A DNA stretch of 64,000 bases from Acidovorax radicis N35 (GCF_000204195.1 NZ_AFBG01000007.1:47243-111242), one strand, 5' to 3'. Shown: positions 8,877-18,117, counted from the stretch's first letter. The notes: generated by a model not told the origin, from the sequence alone. Translations and numbers: made by a program.

Positions 8877-9796
8877 CGCTCCCCCTTGCGATAGGGCTTC
8901 ATCAGCGCCTGCGGATACGCCGCCTTGCGCGCCACCAACACCAGCGCCAGGATGGAGAGCAGGTACGGCAGCATCAAATACACCTGGTACGGCAGCCACG
9001 CGTCGCCCGCCTGCTGCAGCCGCAGCTGGAGCGCATCGAAGAACGCGAAGAGCAGGGCCCCCAGCAGCGCCTTGCCCGGCCGCCACGAGGCAAACACCAC
9101 CAGCGCCACGCAGATCCAGCCGCGCCCGTTCACCATGTTGAAGAAGAACGCGTTGAACGCCGACAGCGTGAGGAACGACCCTGCGACGCCCATCAGCGCC
9201 GAGCCCGCCACGATGGCGCCCGTGCGCGTGGCCGCCACCGAGATGCCCTGGCCCTCGGCCGCCTGCGGGTTCTCGCCCACCATGCGCACGGCCAGACCCA
9301 GCGGTGTGCGCATCAACACCCAGGCCAGCAGCGGCACCAGCAACAGGGCCAACAGCGTGAGCGGCGTCTGCGCAGACAGGATAGGAATGCCCAGCCACTC
9401 CATGGGCGCAAACGGTTCGATGGTGGGCGGCGTGTTCACCTTCGGAAAACTCACGCGGTAGCCGTAGTAACTGACCGCTGTGGCCAGCAGCGTGATCCCC
9501 AGGCCTGACACATGCTGCGACAGCGCCAGCCCCACCGTGAGCCACGCGTGCAGCAGCCCGAACACCGCCCCGGTCAGCGCCGCCACCAGCACCCCCGTCC
9601 ACAGCCCGTAGCCTGCGTACACCGCCAGCCAGCCGGTGAAGGCGCCCGCGACCATGATCCCTTCAATGCCCAGATTGAGCACGCCCGCGCGTTCGCACAG
9701 CAGCACGCCCAGCGTGCCCAGGATGAGCGGCGTGGCCACGCGCAGGGTGGCGATCCAGAAGGCGGGGTTGGCGAGGATGTCGAGCAGTTCGGTCAT
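8873..9796 (-). CDS. ABC transporter permease of BMP/nucleobase importer family (second permease)
   Basis: This 307-residue integral membrane protein has eight or more hydrophobic segments and the family motif RAGVLNLGIEGIMVAGAFTGW near residue 36. It is of the NupQ/YufQ type, the second permease in importers using a BMP-family binding protein. The conserved cytoplasmic stretch TPLGLAVRMVGENPQAAEGQGI contacts the ATPase. It lies downstream of the first permease with a 114-bp gap that holds a dispersed repeat, and its stop overlaps the next small gene. These importers carry nucleosides or nucleobases; the neighbouring codA and upp favour nucleobases. Confidence 0.9.
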   Translation of the reverse strand: MTELLDILANPAFWIATLRVATPLILGTLGVLLCERAGVLNLGIEGIMVAGAFTGWLAVYAGYGLWTGVLVAALTGAVFGLLHAWLTVGLALSQHVSGLGITLLATAVSYYGYRVSFPKVNTPPTIEPFAPMEWLGIPILSAQTPLTLLALLLVPLLAWVLMRTPLGLAVRMVGENPQAAEGQGISVAATRTGAIVAGSALMGVAGSFLTLSAFNAFFFNMVNGRGWICVALVVFASWRPGKALLGALLFAFFDALQLRLQQAGDAWLPYQVYLMLPYLLSILALVLVARKAAYPQALMKPYRKGER

Positions 9797-9822
9797 GCGC
9801 TCGCCTCTGAGTGATTTACTTC

Positions 9823-9873
9823 TGTTTTGATAGCTGCTGGCGCTTTATGGATAAGCGCTAGAGGCCAATTTTG
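9823..9873 (+). repeat. short dispersed hairpin element, copy 3
   Basis: It lies between the two importer permease genes. It reads ttttgatagctgctggcgct, then ttatggataagcgctagagg, then ccaatttt. The arms GGCGCTT and AAGCGCT can pair. It is in antisense orientation to the operon, so it may fold in the transcript without a terminator-like U-run. Confidence 0.8.
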
Positions 9874-9910
9874 CTTGAAATTTTGGTTTGAGTGATTGTT
9901 CATGGCGGTG

Positions 9911-10972
9911 TCACTTCCAGCGAATGCGGTACTGCGTGAGCAAGCCAGCCACCAGCACCGCAATCAACGAGGTCGCCACGATCACATCCGCAATGTAGGT
10001 GGGCACGCCCACCGCGCGGCTCATGCTGTCGGCCCCCACCAGCACGCCCGCCACAAAGGTGCCCGCTGCGATCACGCCCAACGGGTGCAGCCCCGCCAGC
10101 ATGGCAATCACGATGCCGCTGTAGCCGTAGCCCGGCGACATGTCCAGCGTCACATAGCTGGTGCGGCCCGCCACCTCGATGGCACCCGCCAGCCCCGCCA
10201 GCCCGCCCGAGAGCAGGGCCACCAGCACGACGGTGCGGGTGATGGGCACACCGGCAAACGCGGCAGCCCGCGCATTGGCACCGGCGGCGCGGATGTCAAA
10301 ACCCGGCACTGTGCGTGCCAGCAGCGCCCACAGCATCACGGCCAGAGAGATGGCCCACAGCAGGCCCGTGTGCAGGCGCGTCTGGGGTACCAACTTGCCC
10401 AGTTCCATGTCGCTTTGCAGTGCCACACTCTGCGGCCAGCCCATGGAGAGCGGGTCTTTCATCGGCCCGTCGAGCAGGGCCGAGACGAGCAGCAGCATGA
10501 TGAAGTTGAGCAGCAGCGTGGTGACCACCTCGTCCACCCCCAGCCGCGCCTTCATCAGTGCCGGGCCCAGCAGCAAGGCCGCCCCGGCCAGCGCTGCCGC
10601 CAGCATCATGAGCGGGAAGAGTAGGTAAGGCGACCATTCCAATCCCGTGCCGCCATGCATGCCGCCCACGGCCACGGCAGCCAGAGCACCGGCGTAAAGC
10701 TGCCCCTCCGCCCCAATATTGAACAGCCGCGCGCGGAACGCCACGGCCGCCGCCAGTCCCGTTAGGATCAGCGGCGTGGCGCGGGTCAGTGTTTCGGTCA
10801 GCGCAAACACCGAGCCAAATGCACCTTGCAGCAGCAGCGCATAGGTCTGCCCCACCGGCGCTCCGGCCCACATCACCAGCAGGCCGCTGATGAGCAGCGT
10901 GAAAACCACGGCGCCCACCGGTGCCAGCACATAGGCTGCGGGAGAGGTGTGATTGCGTTTTTCGAGTCGCAT
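9911..10972 (-). CDS. ABC transporter permease of BMP/nucleobase importer family (first permease)
   Basis: This 353-residue membrane protein starts at MRLEKRNHT; the upstream extension would include unlikely N-terminal residues. It has about nine hydrophobic helices. The motif RARLFNIGAEGQLYAGALAA (about residues 88-107) and GVDEVVTTLLLNFIMLLL are typical of NupP/YufP-type permeases, and GANARAAAFAGVPITRTVV is the ATPase-contact loop. It follows the ATPase gene after 25 bp. Together with the second permease it would form the membrane channel for nucleobase or nucleoside uptake. Confidence 0.9.
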   Translation of the reverse strand: MRLEKRNHTSPAAYVLAPVGAVVFTLLISGLLVMWAGAPVGQTYALLLQGAFGSVFALTETLTRATPLILTGLAAAVAFRARLFNIGAEGQLYAGALAAVAVGGMHGGTGLEWSPYLLFPLMMLAAALAGAALLLGPALMKARLGVDEVVTTLLLNFIMLLLVSALLDGPMKDPLSMGWPQSVALQSDMELGKLVPQTRLHTGLLWAISLAVMLWALLARTVPGFDIRAAGANARAAAFAGVPITRTVVLVALLSGGLAGLAGAIEVAGRTSYVTLDMSPGYGYSGIVIAMLAGLHPLGVIAAGTFVAGVLVGADSMSRAVGVPTYIADVIVATSLIAVLVAGLLTQYRIRWK

Positions 10973-10997
10973 GGTGATTTTGTTCTTGTACGTTGGG

Positions 10998-12542
10998 TCA
11001 GTGCATGGCGCCTGCCATCGCCAGCCCAACCGCCTCGCGCGTCCAAGTATCCGCAGGCCGCGCCTCGCTCAGCTGCCCATCGTGCATCACCGCCACGCGG
11101 TCGCCCAGGGCCAATACTTCATCGAGGTCATCCGAAATCAGCAGCACGGCCGCGCCGCCGTCGCGCGCGTTGATGAGCTGCTGCTGCACAAACATCACGG
11201 CACCGATATCCAGCCCCCAAGTGGGCTGGTGCGCGACGATGAGTTGGGGCGCAGTAGCACTGTGGCCCGCCTCATCCTCAGGCGGCAGCAGTGCCCGGCC
11301 AAGGATGAGCTTTTGCATGTTGCCGCCCGAAAGCGACCGGGCTGGCGTGTCGAGCCCGCCGCCACGCACATCAAAGGTCTCGGCCACGTGCTGCGCGTGT
11401 TGTCGGGCTGCACGGCGCTTGACCCAGAAGGCCTTGAACCATGGGTGCGCAAACCAGTGGCTGCGCAGGCGTTCCGACACGGCGTTTTCCCACACCGGCA
11501 AATCGCCCACCACGCCCACAGCGTGCCGGTCTTCAGGGATGCGGGCCACGCCCTGGTTCACCAACCACGCGGGCCGGGCTTGCAAGGGCGCGCCGCGCAG
11601 CGTGGCCTGGCCCGCAGTGGCGGCGCGCACGCCACACAGCACATCGGCCAGCGCGACCTGGCCATTGCCGCTGACGCCCGCGATGGCCACGATTTCGCCT
11701 GCGTGGAGGGTGAGCGACACGTTCTGCAACCGGTCACGGCCGGTGGGTGCGGTGCTCACGTTGTGCAGGCTGCAGACGGCAGCACCCACCACCCGGGCCG
11801 GGCGCCGCGCAGGGGCTTCGATGGCATGGCCCACCATCCACTGCGCCAGTTGCCCTTGGGTGGTGCCCTGCGCGGGCGCCTCGGCCACCAGCTTGCCCTG
11901 GCGTAGCACGGCCACGCGGTGCGACACGCGCAGCACTTCGCCCAGCTTGTGGCTGATGAAGATGATGGACAGGCCCTGCGCCACCATCTGCGCCAGGGTG
12001 TCGAACAAGGCCTCGCTCTCCTGCGGGGTGAGCACCGCAGTGGGTTCGTCGAGGATGAGGATGCGCGCGCCCCGGTACAGCGCTTTCAGGATTTCGACCC
12101 GCTGGCGTTCGCCCACCGAGAGGCCGCCCACGCGGGCATCGGCATCCACGGGCAAACCAAACTGCTGCGCCACGGCCAGCAGCTTGGCCCGTGCGCTGCT
12201 GCGGCGCGAGAACGGCTGCCACAGCGGCTCGGTACCCAGCAGCACGTTGTCCAGCACCGTGAGGTTGTCGGCCAGTGTGAAGTGCTGGTGCACCATGCCA
12301 ATGCCCGCCGCCAGCGCTGCGCGCGGCTGGCCGGGCGGCAGGGGTTGGCCGAAGACTTCGATGTGTCCTTCGTCGGCTACGTAGTGCCCGAACAGGATGG
12401 ACATCAGCGTGGACTTGCCTGCGCCGTTCTCGCCCAGCAGGGCCAGCACCTCGCCACGCGCCAGGGTCAAGCTGATGCCGTCGTTGGCGACCAGCTTGCC
12501 AAAGCGCTTGGTGATGTTTGTGAGGCGCAGTACGGGTGCCAT
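10998..12542 (-). CDS. ABC transporter ATPase, double-domain, of BMP/nucleobase importer
   Basis: This 514-residue cytoplasmic protein has two ABC domains in tandem, as in RbsA or NupO. Domain 1 has Walker A GENGAGKST (37-45), signature LSVGERQ and Walker B ILILDEPTAVLTP. Domain 2 has signature LSGGNMQK, but its Walker A (GVSGNGQVAL) and Walker B (APQLIVAHQPTWGLD) are degenerate; this is the usual state of the second half in this family. It energises the two downstream permeases. Start ATG 12542 fits the domain boundary. Gene order ATPase-permease-permease with a BMP binding protein upstream is standard. Confidence 0.92.
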   Translation of the reverse strand: MAPVLRLTNITKRFGKLVANDGISLTLARGEVLALLGENGAGKSTLMSILFGHYVADEGHIEVFGQPLPPGQPRAALAAGIGMVHQHFTLADNLTVLDNVLLGTEPLWQPFSRRSSARAKLLAVAQQFGLPVDADARVGGLSVGERQRVEILKALYRGARILILDEPTAVLTPQESEALFDTLAQMVAQGLSIIFISHKLGEVLRVSHRVAVLRQGKLVAEAPAQGTTQGQLAQWMVGHAIEAPARRPARVVGAAVCSLHNVSTAPTGRDRLQNVSLTLHAGEIVAIAGVSGNGQVALADVLCGVRAATAGQATLRGAPLQARPAWLVNQGVARIPEDRHAVGVVGDLPVWENAVSERLRSHWFAHPWFKAFWVKRRAARQHAQHVAETFDVRGGGLDTPARSLSGGNMQKLILGRALLPPEDEAGHSATAPQLIVAHQPTWGLDIGAVMFVQQQLINARDGGAAVLLISDDLDEVLALGDRVAVMHDGQLSEARPADTWTREAVGLAMAGAMH

Positions 12543-12588
12543 GTCAGTCCTCCACGGTGCCGCGCGCTAACTGCAGTTGGCTGTCGCC

Positions 12589-12703
12589 CCCTCTCCCCTC
12601 GCGGGAGAGGGCGGGGGGAGAGGGGCGCGGCTTACGCATCAAGCACAGCGCCGGTTTCCAGCTTCCCCCTCTACCCAACCCCTTCCTCACGAGGGGGAAG
12701 GGG
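12589..12703. repeat. two C/G-rich hairpins between ATPase and nucleosidase genes
   Basis: Two palindromes lie here: CCCTCTCCC (12589-12597) pairs with GGGAGAGGG (12603-12611), and CCCCTTCC (12679-12686) pairs with GGAAGGGG (12696-12703). They resemble REP-type intergenic repeats seen in many proteobacteria. Neither is followed by a clear T-run, so they may shape mRNA stability between the lipoprotein gene and the downstream transporter genes rather than terminate. Confidence 0.65.
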
Positions 12704-12740
12704 CTCAGGGCGCGCAGCGAACAGTGCGGTTGAAGTGAAC

Positions 12741-13706
12741 TCACTTCCAGGCCGCCAGAAACGCCTGCAGCACCTTCGCCGAATTGGCAGCTGCCAGGCC
12801 CATGAAGGTGCCCATTTCATTCTCGCCGTCACCACCACCCGCCAGGTCACTCAGCGAGCGAAAAGCGATGTACGGCACGCCATTGCTGTGCGCCACCATG
12901 GCGGTAGCGGCGGTTTCCATGTCGAGCACGTTGGCCTCGAAGGTCTTGAACGCGTATTCGCGGAAGGCCTTGTTGTCCACAAATGCCTGGCCCGACACGC
13001 CGCTGCCGCCCACCACGAGTTGCGGGCGTTGCTTCAGGCAGGTGCTCGCCAGGCAATGCTCCAGGCCTACGTTCTGAAGGCTGCGTGCGGTGGCCAGCAT
13101 CTTCGGGTCGGCTTCAAACCAGAACTGTTTGGTGATGCCGGGCTTGGCTGCCGACCGCACTTCGACGGGGCGCGGGTGCATCATGCCGAAGGCGGGCATC
13201 GTCAGCTCGCTTTTCATCCACGCTGGGGCGCTGTACTGCCCGGGCTTGTCTTCACGCGCCATCAGCCATTCCATGTACTGGCCCCACTGCGCGGGCACGG
13301 TCACGTCGCCAATGTGCAGGCTGGGGTTCACGCCACCGGCGATGCCGGAAAAGACAATGTGGCTCACATGGAAGCGGTCCAGCACCAGCTGCGTGTTCAT
13401 GGCTGCGTTGGTCATGCTGATGCCCGACAGAAACACGACCACGGGCTTGCCTTCGAGCGTGCCGGTGGTGAACTCCACGCCGTTGACGCTGTGCTTGGCG
13501 GGTTGTTGCACCTTGGGCAGCAGCACCGTCAGTTCGGGCGCAAAGGCCGAGATGACGGCGATGCGCGGTGTGTCATCCAGCCGCACGGCTGTTTTGCCAG
13601 GCGAGGTGGCGGCACAGCCCGCGACCACGGCGGCCAGGGCCAGGGCGCCCAGCAGGCGGGTGCACCGGGTTGTCAGAGTAGGCTTGGTGGTACGGGGCGT
13701 GTGCAT
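12741..13706 (-). CDS. lipoprotein of the nucleoside phosphorylase / MTA-SAH nucleosidase family
   Basis: This 321-residue protein has a lipoprotein signal ending VVAGC (Cys31), so it should be anchored outside the cytoplasm. The mature part is a PNP/UDP-type phosphorylase domain: IAVISAFAPEL at the start, FSGIAGGVNPSLHIGDV (phosphate or water site), and VLDMETAATAMVAHSNGVPYIAFRSLSDLAGG with the base-recognising Met-Glu pair and catalytic Asp of nucleosidases. MTA/SAH nucleosidases are normally cytoplasmic; export and its place between the importer's binding protein and ATPase genes suggest it cleaves nucleosides in the periplasm to supply bases to the transporter. That role is inferred. Confidence 0.85.
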   Translation of the reverse strand: MHTPRTTKPTLTTRCTRLLGALALAAVVAGCAATSPGKTAVRLDDTPRIAVISAFAPELTVLLPKVQQPAKHSVNGVEFTTGTLEGKPVVVFLSGISMTNAAMNTQLVLDRFHVSHIVFSGIAGGVNPSLHIGDVTVPAQWGQYMEWLMAREDKPGQYSAPAWMKSELTMPAFGMMHPRPVEVRSAAKPGITKQFWFEADPKMLATARSLQNVGLEHCLASTCLKQRPQLVVGGSGVSGQAFVDNKAFREYAFKTFEANVLDMETAATAMVAHSNGVPYIAFRSLSDLAGGGDGENEMGTFMGLAAANSAKVLQAFLAAWK

Positions 13707-13746
13707 GGTGTGGTGCCTTGTGGTTCAGACAGAAGGGTGTGAGGAG

Positions 13747-13784
13747 ATACAAGCAAACAGGCCACCGCGTTGCAGGGGTGGCCT
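13747..13784 (-). terminator. hairpin downstream of the BMP binding-protein gene
   Basis: On the minus strand AGGCCACC (from 13784-13777) pairs with GGTGGCCT (13766-13759) across a 10-nt loop and is followed by GTTTGCTTG, a weak U-rich tail. It lies between the binding-protein gene and the lipoprotein gene. Partial termination here would give more binding protein than transporter, as is common in ABC operons. It could also be a simple stabilising hairpin. Confidence 0.5.
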
Positions 13785-13836
13785 TTAGAACAGGTTCTTA
13801 GACACGAAGCGGGCTGCGCCCGCGAGGGTGCGGTGT

Positions 13837-14847
13837 CTACTTGGCCGTGGACTTGGGCTGGCTGTCATCCACCTTCACGGTGAACTTGCCCGCCAGGATG
13901 TCAGATTCCTTGACCTTGACCTTGGCGACGATGTCGGCGGGGATCTTCTTCTCGAACGTGCCCAGTGGGGCGAGTTCCGAGCCCTTGTGCTTCATCATCG
14001 AATACGGGCCGTAGTCCTCGGGGGTGAACTTGCCTTCCTTGACCAGCTTGAGCGCACGGTCGATGCTGGGCTCCATATGCCACAGGGCCGAGGCGACGAC
14101 GGTGTCGGGGTACTTGTCCTGCGTGTTGATCACGTTGCCAATGGCGAGTTTGCCCTTTTCCTTGGCCGCATCGCTCACACCAAAACGCTCGGCGTAGAGC
14201 ACGTCGGCGCCCTTGTCGATCATGGCAAACGTCGCCTCCTTGGCCTTGGGCGGGTCAAACCAGCTGTTGATGAAGGTGATGGTGAACTCGACCTTGGGAT
14301 TCGTTTCCTTGGCACCCGCCATGAAGGCGTGCATCAGGCGGTTGACCTCAGGAATGGGGAAACCGCCCACCATGCCGATCTTGTTCGTCTTGGTCATGCC
14401 GCCCGCGATCATGCCGCTGAGGTAAGCAGGCTCCTGGATGTAGTTGTCGAACACGCTGAAGTTGGGCGCCTGCGGCTTGCCCGAGGAGCCGAGCAGGAAC
14501 GATGTCTTGGGGAAGTCCTTGGCCACCTTGCGGGCGGCGGCTTCCACAGCAAAGGCCTCGCCCACGATGAGCTGGTTGCCGCCCGTGGCGTACTCGCGCA
14601 TCACGCGTTCGTAGTCGGCGTTGCTGACGTTTTCACTGGCCTTGTATTCGATCTCGCCGCGTACTTCGGCCGCCTTGAGCGCCTTGTGGATGCGGCTGAC
14701 CCATTGCTGTTCAAAAGGCACCGTGTAGATCGCCGCAACCTTGATCTTGGACTGTGCTGTGGCCAAAGAGGGTGCCATCGCCATGGCGGCAGACAAGGCC
14801 ATGGAGGTGCAGAGCAGGCGTCCGGTGAAGATGCGGCGAGTGGTCAT
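13837..14847 (-). CDS. BMP-family ABC transporter substrate-binding protein (nucleobase/nucleoside)
   Basis: This 336-residue periplasmic protein has a Sec signal peptide (about 1-31, ending ATAQ) without a lipobox. The mature part matches the BMP/PnrA fold: KVAAIYTVPFEQQWVSRIHKAL, LIVGEAFAVEAAARKVAKDFP, YIQEPAYLSGMIAGGMTKTNKIGMVGGFPIPEVNRLMHAF. It supplies ligand to the permease/ATPase genes downstream on the same strand. Relatives bind purine nucleosides or nucleobases; with cytosine deaminase and Upp nearby, a nucleobase ligand is likely but not shown. It is the first gene of the transporter operon, with upp further upstream on the same strand. Confidence 0.9.
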   Translation of the reverse strand: MTTRRIFTGRLLCTSMALSAAMAMAPSLATAQSKIKVAAIYTVPFEQQWVSRIHKALKAAEVRGEIEYKASENVSNADYERVMREYATGGNQLIVGEAFAVEAAARKVAKDFPKTSFLLGSSGKPQAPNFSVFDNYIQEPAYLSGMIAGGMTKTNKIGMVGGFPIPEVNRLMHAFMAGAKETNPKVEFTITFINSWFDPPKAKEATFAMIDKGADVLYAERFGVSDAAKEKGKLAIGNVINTQDKYPDTVVASALWHMEPSIDRALKLVKEGKFTPEDYGPYSMMKHKGSELAPLGTFEKKIPADIVAKVKVKESDILAGKFTVKVDDSQPKSTAK

Positions 14848-15074
14848 GGTGGGGGTCCTTCAGGCAATCGAATGAGGAGGAGAGGTCCGGTCCTCATGCA
14901 ATTTGTGCGCCAGTCGTGCGCAGCGCCAGGGGAGCGGGCCGCAGGCAAGTCTGCCAGAGGAAAGCCACCAAGTGGTAAAAAAATCGCGGCGCTGCGGTTG
15001 TCTCCATCAAAAAAAGGGCCACCACAGCGCCCAAAGGCACGATGGTGGCTGGGGCATGCAACAGTGCCATGCGC

Positions 15075-15719
15075 TTATTTGGTGCCAAAAATCCGGTCCC
15101 CCGCATCCCCCAGGCCCGGCAGGATATAGCCGTGGTCGTTGAGCTCGCGGTCGATGGCGGCGGTGAAGATCGGTACGTCGGGGTGGGCCTTTTGCAGCGT
15201 GGCAATGCCCTTGGGCGCGGCGAGCAGGCAGACGAACTTGATGGAGCGGGGGTTGAGCTTCTTCAAGCGGTCCACGCAGGCGGCGGCCGAGTTGCCGGTG
15301 GCCAGCATGGGGTCTACCACGATGATGTCGCGCTCGTCCATTTCGGACGGCATCTTGAAGTAGTACTCCACGGGCTGCAGTGTGGCCGGGTCGCGGTACA
15401 GGCCGATGTGGCCGACGCGGGCGCCTGGCACCACGTTGAGCATGCCGTCCAGAAAGCCGTTGCCCGCGCGCAGGATGGAGACCAGCACCAGCTTCTTGCC
15501 GTCGATGACCTTGCCGGTCATGGTCTCCAGCGGGGTTTCGATCTCGAAGTCCTGCAGCGGCATGTCGCGCGTCACTTCGTAAGCCATCAGGGTCGAGAGC
15601 TCGCCCAGCAGGCGGCGAAAGCTGTTGGTGCTGGCGTCCTTTCGGCGCATCAGCGTGAGCTTGTGCTGCACGAGGGGGTGGGTGATGACGGTGACATTGC
15701 TTTGGGGAGCGGTGCTCAT
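15075..15719 (-). CDS. upp: uracil phosphoribosyltransferase
   Basis: This 214-residue cytosolic enzyme converts uracil and PRPP to UMP. The PRPP-binding motif [12 protein letters not shown] (about 133-144) and the uracil-site C-terminus [17 protein letters not shown] are both present, as is [12 protein letters not shown]. Length is close to the 208 residues of E. coli Upp. It is the first gene of a same-strand series (upp, binding protein, lipoprotein nucleosidase, ATPase, permeases, codA) that together could import cytosine or uracil and route it to UMP. The 227-bp gap to the next gene may hold a separate promoter. Confidence 0.96.
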   Translation of the reverse strand: MSTAPQSNVTVITHPLVQHKLTLMRRKDASTNSFRRLLGELSTLMAYEVTRDMPLQDFEIETPLETMTGKVIDGKKLVLVSILRAGNGFLDGMLNVVPGARVGHIGLYRDPATLQPVEYYFKMPSEMDERDIIVVDPMLATGNSAAACVDRLKKLNPRSIKFVCLLAAPKGIATLQKAHPDVPIFTAAIDRELNDHGYILPGLGDAGDRIFGTK

Positions 15720-16087
15720 GGCGCGGCCTCTGGTCTACGGGATGAATGAAGGGTGTTGACCGTATTTTGACCTCCCTTCTTCCCCGGTCCGTAGAAACAG
15801 GCCTTGAGGCTTCGGGGAGCTGTGGAGCTGGCTTTGCCAGGCCACCGGTGTCGCCCCCTTGAGGGGAGGGGGCCGCAGGGGCCTCGGAAAGTATTCCAGG
15901 GCCCGTTTCCCTGTCTATTCCTGTGCGAAGGGAGCCCCGACCGTGCCACTTGCTGTTGCACTCCCATGGCCATGTGGTGGGCCGGGCGGCGTTACTGGCG
16001 CGGCGCTCTCGGTGCATGGTGCTTGCGCACACCCTCGCGGATGTCGAGGGTGTGCGTTCTGGGGCGTGCGTTACGAGTAATGCAGCG
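15720..16087. other. non-coding gap between upp and a secreted lipoprotein gene
   Basis: No convincing gene is seen in these 368 bp. It should contain the upp promoter. A C/G-rich palindromic patch (cgcccccttgaggggagggg at 15850-15869) resembles part of the repeat found at 26.9 and 38.1 kb. A strong inverted repeat lies near the lipoprotein end and is listed separately. Confidence 0.6.
16026..16056 (-). terminator. 12-bp inverted repeat after the glycosidase-like lipoprotein gene
   Basis: CGCACACCCTCG (16026-16037) and CGAGGGTGTGCG (16045-16056) form a perfect 12-bp stem with a 7-nt loop, 31 bp past the lipoprotein stop codon. There is no U-run on either side, so it is a stem-loop that could protect the mRNA end or act with Rho rather than a classical intrinsic terminator. 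Confidence 0.5.
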
Positions 16088-18001
16088 TCATGGGGCGCAC
16101 TGGGCCCACCAGCAGGCAATGTTTTCGCGGTAGGGCTGAACGGCAACCCATTTGGGGTTGCTGGCTGCGTTGTCAAACGCAGCTTCGCGCAGGCCCCATG
16201 CGCCGTCGGAGCCGGGCTTGTAGACGTTGTTGAAGTAGGTGAAGACCTGCCCTGGGGCGGTGCCGTTGGCATTGGTCCACACGCCCATCAGATCGCGGTA
16301 CACATCGCCCATGCGTGCGTCGCGGTTGGCGTTGGTAAACAGCTGAGTGACGGCTGCGTTGGCCGTGGTGACCACGGCAAGGTGTTGCCCCCCTTCGTAG
16401 GCGAACAGGGGTTTTTTGAAATTCTTGTCGGAGACGATAGCCTTTTGTCCGTTGATCCAGCTGGTCACCTGGTCTATGGCGCCATGCGGGATTTCGGGGG
16501 ACTTGAGCGGGGTGTCGGCAATGGAGTTGCCATTTGCGTCTTTGGCGCGCAGTTCCTTGAAGAGGGTGCTGAGTCCGCCGTCGGATTCATGCGTCCATGT
16601 CTCCACGGCCGCAATGTGCTCACCGTCGCCCAGATAGCCGCCCACATAGGGGGCCACGGCCACAGCGTCGATGGCGCTGGCACAGCCGCCTGCAATGTGC
16701 CCGTGTTTCACGGCCAGGGGGCAGCGCAGCAGGGGCAGGTCGGGGTCTATCACGGAGATCTGCTGATTGACCACGCATTGCACGCGGGACGACTGCGCAC
16801 CAAACTCTTGCTTGATGATCTGGCACAGCTGGCTGGAGCGCAGTGCGTAGTAGTTGATGACGCGGTCGTGCACGCTGCCTTCACCGTTGAATTTTTCGCT
16901 GCCCTGACCCGCGAGCCACTGGTAGTTTTGCGAGAAGCCGTAGCCGTTGTTCCACGGTTCATTGCCGTATTCCACGATGAATTTGGCGGCCGGGTTGAGG
17001 CTCTGCTTCACGAGCTGGGCGAGGCGCCGCGCATAGTCGTCGCTGGCGTGGAAGGGGATGTTGAGCCAGGCATCGGCTTGCAGGGTATTGGCCAGGTTCA
17101 CGGCCATGCCCACAGGAACGCCGTAGTCCGTGTTCCAGGTGTAGTGGGCTTTGAGTGGTCGCGTTTCCCATGTCGCAAGGGGGGAGCTGTTGGTCTTGAA
17201 CCAGTCCATGAAACGCAAGGCACGGTAGCCGCTGAGGTCGCCCAGGAAATTGGGAAACCATATTTGGGTCTGCGACAGCTCCACCAGTGACTTGTAGCTT
17301 GTGCCCACGCAGGCACTGCTGTCCGCAACCCATTTGAATCGGTTGTTTCCACAGATTCCTCCTGGTGCGAGGATGCGGATATTGCGCAGATGGTTGCCGG
17401 GGGTGACCTTGGAGATGTTGATGAACAGGTTTTCACTCAGCCCGGCGTCGTCCAGCATGTTGAAGGTGGCGTGGCCTGGTTCCACCTTCTTGAAGTCCCT
17501 GGCCGAAGCACCTGCAATGTAGAAGTCGCCCTCTCCTTCGTAGTAGACATGGTAGATACCTGTCAGGCGGGACTTGGCGCTTTTGTTGTCCAGGATGGCA
17601 GAGCTGACACTGGCGTAGCCCGCCTCGTCGGGGTTGGCTGGCAGGCTTTGTACCCAGCCGTTGACATCCAGGTCAAGGCGCTCATAGGGAGCAGAGCCCC
17701 ATGCGCCGGTCTTGCTGGTAGGGCTCCACTTTTGCATGCGCTTGGCCAGGTCGATGGTGGGCATGTCGCTGCTGTCGGAGGTGAATGCCACCAGATTGAT
17801 GGCTGCGCCACCAGCGTGGCGTGTTCGCACCAGGGACGTATCCAGCGGGGCAAGGCCGTTGCCGTCGTCTTCGCCAATGGTGCTGGCGTGGATGGTGTTG
17901 GTGGTGGACTGCGTGGTGCTGGTACTGGCGGAGCCACCGCCGCAGCCTTGCAGCAGACTCGCGAGAAGGATGCCCCACAGGGCGTGATGGGTGAGTTTCA
18001 T
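16088..18001 (-). CDS. glycoside hydrolase-like secreted lipoprotein
   Basis: This 637-residue protein has a lipoprotein signal ending LLQGC (Cys20) followed by a Ser/Thr-rich linker. The body has features of a clan-A type (beta/alpha)8 barrel: YRALRFMDWFKTN, WLNIPFHASDDYARRLAQLV, and FIVEYGNEPWNNGYGF near residue 340, where the Asn-Glu pair is placed like a catalytic acid/base. A second Glu in LFAYEGGQH near residue 525 could be the nucleophile. Similar large proteins are often annotated as cellulose-binding or hypothetical. It is followed after 116 bp of upstream DNA by a same-strand alpha/beta hydrolase lipoprotein. Substrate is unknown; a polysaccharide is the reasonable guess. Confidence 0.75.
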   Translation of the reverse strand: MKLTHHALWGILLASLLQGCGGGSASTSTTQSTTNTIHASTIGEDDGNGLAPLDTSLVRTRHAGGAAINLVAFTSDSSDMPTIDLAKRMQKWSPTSKTGAWGSAPYERLDLDVNGWVQSLPANPDEAGYASVSSAILDNKSAKSRLTGIYHVYYEGEGDFYIAGASARDFKKVEPGHATFNMLDDAGLSENLFINISKVTPGNHLRNIRILAPGGICGNNRFKWVADSSACVGTSYKSLVELSQTQIWFPNFLGDLSGYRALRFMDWFKTNSSPLATWETRPLKAHYTWNTDYGVPVGMAVNLANTLQADAWLNIPFHASDDYARRLAQLVKQSLNPAAKFIVEYGNEPWNNGYGFSQNYQWLAGQGSEKFNGEGSVHDRVINYYALRSSQLCQIIKQEFGAQSSRVQCVVNQQISVIDPDLPLLRCPLAVKHGHIAGGCASAIDAVAVAPYVGGYLGDGEHIAAVETWTHESDGGLSTLFKELRAKDANGNSIADTPLKSPEIPHGAIDQVTSWINGQKAIVSDKNFKKPLFAYEGGQHLAVVTTANAAVTQLFTNANRDARMGDVYRDLMGVWTNANGTAPGQVFTYFNNVYKPGSDGAWGLREAAFDNAASNPKWVAVQPYRENIACWWAQCAP

Positions 18002-18117
18002 GGAATGAATGGGTTCATTGAATGATGGATAGGTGAGGGGGTGTGTGGTTTGGTGTCGTCGTGGTGGCTGGTCTCCTCCCTGGCTTGAATTTGTATTTTT
18101 CTTGGTGGGGACGCGGC

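Noticed and set aside
11919..13742. A 607-codon plus-strand frame opposite the importer ATPase and lipoprotein nucleosidase genes
   Set aside because: It is a shadow of the real minus-strand genes with repeated His/Gln/Arg composition, and runs through an intergenic gap.
14848..15074. Possible purine or other riboswitch ahead of the BMP binding-protein gene
   Set aside because: I could not find the conserved junction sequences of the purine or PRPP riboswitches; a covariance search would be needed to exclude others.
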